NCBI GenBank assembly: GCA_903938205.1
Contig: CAJACJ010000539.1
Span: 1-6,731, forward strand
DNA: 6,731 nt
Direction: 5' to 3'
Source of the DNA: an uncultured bacterium
Lineage (GTDB): Bacteria > Planctomycetota > Phycisphaerae > Phycisphaerales > SM1A02
Made by a program: the position numbers and the translations under genes
Shown here: piece by piece, positions 4,649-6,731 of the stretch
How the letters are laid out: each line of letters opens with the position of its first letter
How positions within the stretch are numbered: the stretch's first letter is position 1
The notes under the pieces: generated by a model
The model's database searches: none
What the model saw: only the letters and a program-made list of their open reading frames with translations
What the model was told of the DNA's origin: nothing

Positions 4649-6731
4649 AACGTAATCGTATTCAACGCGATCCAATTGCTGCCGACGCGGGATCCGCCAC
4701 AACCAATTCAGCCACGCTCACTCCGCTCACTGATCCCGCGCGATTTCTCAACCGCGATTTCGAGTGGCTTGAATTCAACCGCCGCGTTCTAGAGATGTCC
4801 GGCGACGCCGGCGTTCCATTGCTTGAGCGCGTTCGATTTCTATCCATCTTTTCTAGCAACCTAGACGAGTTCTTCATGAAGCGCGTGGGTTCGCTTCGTC
4901 ACCAAATTGAAGAAGGTCTCACTGGACCAGTGGTGGAGGCGCTCACGCCCGCCCAGCAATTTGCAGGCATTCGCGAGCGAGTCATGATGATGGCAAAAGC
5001 CCAGGCAAACATGCTGAAAATGGATTTGTATCCAGCGTTGCGCACGCAAAATATCGAGCTGCTGAAATGGGATGAGCTGAATATGGACGAGCAGAATGAA
5101 GCTCGAAAATGGTTCCGCCACAATGTGTTTCCAATTTTAACGCCGCTGGCGGTTGACCCTGGCCATCGATTCCCATTCATCTCCAACATGAGCGTGAGCT
5201 TGGGTGTGATGTTGCAACGACCCGGTGAGAGTGAGCAACTTTTTGCGCGCGTGAAAGTGCCGGAGATTCCGTCGCGCCTGTATCGCGTGCCTGGAACTCG
5301 TCGGTGGATTCCGCTGCAGGACATTATTGAGCACAATTTGGATGAGCTCTTTCCAGGCATGGAAATTCTCAAAGTGCTTCCATTTCGCGTCACGCGCAAC
5401 GCGGAGATTGACCATGACAACGACGACGCCGACGATTTGCTTGAGGCCATTCAGCAGCAACTGCGCGAGCGTCGCTTCGCCCGCGTGGTGCGCATGGAAA
5501 TTCCAACCAACGCCAATCCGCGCATTCTGAAGTTCTTAATGGACGAACTTGAAATCGACGAGGCGGATATTTACGAGACCGATGGCGTGCTTGATTACGG
5601 AGCGCTGAATGAAATTGCGGATATGGAAGACGCGGATCTGCATTTCAGCAGTTGGACTCCACTGAAGCCATTAGGTTTTGACCACGGAAACTACGACATT
5701 TTCGCACGAATTCGAAAAGGCGACGTGTTGCTCCATCATCCTTATGAAAGTTTTGAAGCCAGTGTTGAGCAGTTCATTGAGCAAGCCGCCAAGGACCCAA
5801 AGGTGCTTTGCATCAAGCAAAGTTTGTATCGCACCAGCGGTGATAGTCCATTCATCACCAGCCTTATTCACGCCGCGGAAACTGGCAAGCAAGTCGCGGT
5901 GTTGGTGGAACTGCGCGCGCGCTTTGATGAGGCCAGAAATATTCGCTGGGCCAGAAAGCTAGAGGACGCTGGAGTGCATGTGGCCTACGGCGTGGTCGGC
6001 CTGAAGACACACACCAAGACTGCTCTGGTTGTTCGACAAGAAGCGAACGGCATTCGTTGCTACGGACACATCGGCACGGGAAATTACAATTCCAAAACCG
6101 CGCGCCTGTACGAGGATATTGGTTTGTTGACTTGTGATCCGGAAATCACCGAGGACTTGACCGGGTTGTTCAATTACATGACCGGTCGAAGCCGCCAACG
6201 CGATTACTTGAAGTTGTTGATCGCGCCCGTGGCCATGAAGAAGCGCTTTCTGCAATTGATCGAGAACGAAATCGAATTGACCAAGCCAGGAAAGCCTGGG
6301 CGCATCATCGCTAAAATGAATCAGCTTGAGGACCGCGGCATCATGGACGCGCTGTATCGCGCCAGCCAAGCGGGTGTGCAAATTGACCTTATTGTCCGTG
6401 GTTTTTGCTGTTTGCGCCCGGGCGTGCCCGGCCTCAGCGACAACATTCGCGTGCGCAGCGTGGTGGGGCGCTTCTTGGAGCACAGCAGAATTTTCTGGTT
6501 CCAAGCAGGCAAAGACAATCCACTTGATGGCGACATGTACATCGGCAGCGCCGACTGGATGTATCGCAATTTGCAAACACGAGTCGAAGCGGCCACGCCA
6601 ATTCTTTTGGTGCAGCATCGCGCACGATTGTGGGAAGTAATTCAAACGTGTCTCAACGATTGTCGGCAGTCGTGGCAAATGCGCGGCGATGGAACCTATC
6701 AACGAGTTGCATGGGACCACTTGGACGCACA
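4645..6731 (+). CDS. ppk1: Polyphosphate kinase PPK1, last residues cut by window edge
   Basis: PPK1 reversibly transfers the terminal phosphate of ATP to inorganic polyphosphate, usually at the membrane, for phosphate storage and stress responses. The 695 codons here approach full family length (E. coli 688), so only the C-terminal tip is missing. After a 32-residue Ser/Thr/Ala-rich lead come RFLNRDFEWLEFN and the ATP-site asparagine N72 in SSNLDEF (E. coli N45), then the head domain. The two phospholipase-D-like catalytic domains keep R396 (R375), R426 in ARFDE (R405), the autophosphorylated H456 in GLKTHTK (H435), H475 in GHIGTGNYN (H454), Y489 (Y468) and H613 in FLEHSRI (H592), all at a constant +21 offset. 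The start is TTG at 4645, in a TTGA overlap with the upstream stop. It is the only start codon between the in-frame TAG at 4606 and the conserved N-terminus. No frameshift or missing catalytic residue is seen. Confidence 0.96.
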   Translation, partial: MKRNRIQRDPIAADAGSATTNSATLTPLTDPARFLNRDFEWLEFNRRVLEMSGDAGVPLLERVRFLSIFSSNLDEFFMKRVGSLRHQIEEGLTGPVVEALTPAQQFAGIRERVMMMAKAQANMLKMDLYPALRTQNIELLKWDELNMDEQNEARKWFRHNVFPILTPLAVDPGHRFPFISNMSVSLGVMLQRPGESEQLFARVKVPEIPSRLYRVPGTRRWIPLQDIIEHNLDELFPGMEILKVLPFRVTRNAEIDHDNDDADDLLEAIQQQLRERRFARVVRMEIPTNANPRILKFLMDELEIDEADIYETDGVLDYGALNEIADMEDADLHFSSWTPLKPLGFDHGNYDIFARIRKGDVLLHHPYESFEASVEQFIEQAAKDPKVLCIKQSLYRTSGDSPFITSLIHAAETGKQVAVLVELRARFDEARNIRWARKLEDAGVHVAYGVVGLKTHTKTALVVRQEANGIRCYGHIGTGNYNSKTARLYEDIGLLTCDPEITEDLTGLFNYMTGRSRQRDYLKLLIAPVAMKKRFLQLIENEIELTKPGKPGRIIAKMNQLEDRGIMDALYRASQAGVQIDLIVRGFCCLRPGVPGLSDNIRVRSVVGRFLEHSRIFWFQAGKDNPLDGDMYIGSADWMYRNLQTRVEAATPILLVQHRARLWEVIQTCLNDCRQSWQMRGDGTYQRVAWDHLDA

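Noticed and set aside
5959..6720. Long open frame of 253 codons on the minus strand opposite ppk1
   Set aside because: It lies wholly antisense to the conserved catalytic domains of PPK1, shows no recognisable family motif, and is explained by codon bias of the real gene leaving the opposite strand free of stops.
1..6731. Search by eye for tRNA, rRNA, riboswitch, IS ends, direct-repeat arrays or phage genes
   Set aside because: None was seen. Intergenic space totals only about 125 bp (31, 11 and 82 bp), leaving little room for such elements.

Overview
The window is a compact stretch of bacterial chromosome with housekeeping genes and no sign of mobile DNA, phage, CRISPR, rRNA or tRNA. Coding density is very high, starts include GTG and TTG, and neighbouring genes overlap by a few bases. 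The pterin-synthase-like protein (VREPMHGHNW, then DRVNPTAE) and the SVSGARGIVG-type phosphohexomutase resemble what I remember from Planctomycetota, perhaps Phycisphaerae. That lineage call is recollection of family style, not a database result, so I hold it at moderate to low confidence.

There are seven genes in four transcription units. (1) On the minus strand at the left edge is the N-terminal two thirds of a PhoU-family phosphate regulator (458 down to 1, running off the window). (2) Divergent from it, after only 31 bp, is a plus-strand operon of pdxJ (490-1236, vitamin B6 synthesis), dapA (1233-2171, lysine/diaminopimelate synthesis) and a Nudix hydrolase (2168-2722). Its genes are joined by ATGA and TTGA stop/start overlaps. 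(3) Convergent with it, after an 11 bp gap, is a minus-strand alpha-D-phosphohexomutase of the GlmM/ManB type (4131 down to 2734). (4) Divergent from that, across an 82 bp intergenic region, is a plus-strand pair: a 6-pyruvoyl-tetrahydropterin synthase/QueD-like protein (4214-4648) and polyphosphate kinase 1 (4645 to the right edge, also joined by TTGA). Only the last few residues of the kinase are missing.

Biologically the genes cover cofactor synthesis (B6, a pterin step), cell-wall precursors (diaminopimelate, probably amino-sugar phosphate), nucleotide or cofactor clean-up, and phosphate storage and sensing (PhoU, PPK1). No obvious new multigene system is present. The points most worth a second look are two. 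First, the QueD-like protein keeps its zinc ligands but appears to have lost the catalytic cysteine and the Asp-His pair. Second, each of the four genes that open a transcription unit has a TANNNT hexamer 6-8 nt before its start codon and no good ribosome binding site, while the three downstream genes do have purine-rich ribosome binding sites. This pattern suggests leaderless transcripts for the first genes.
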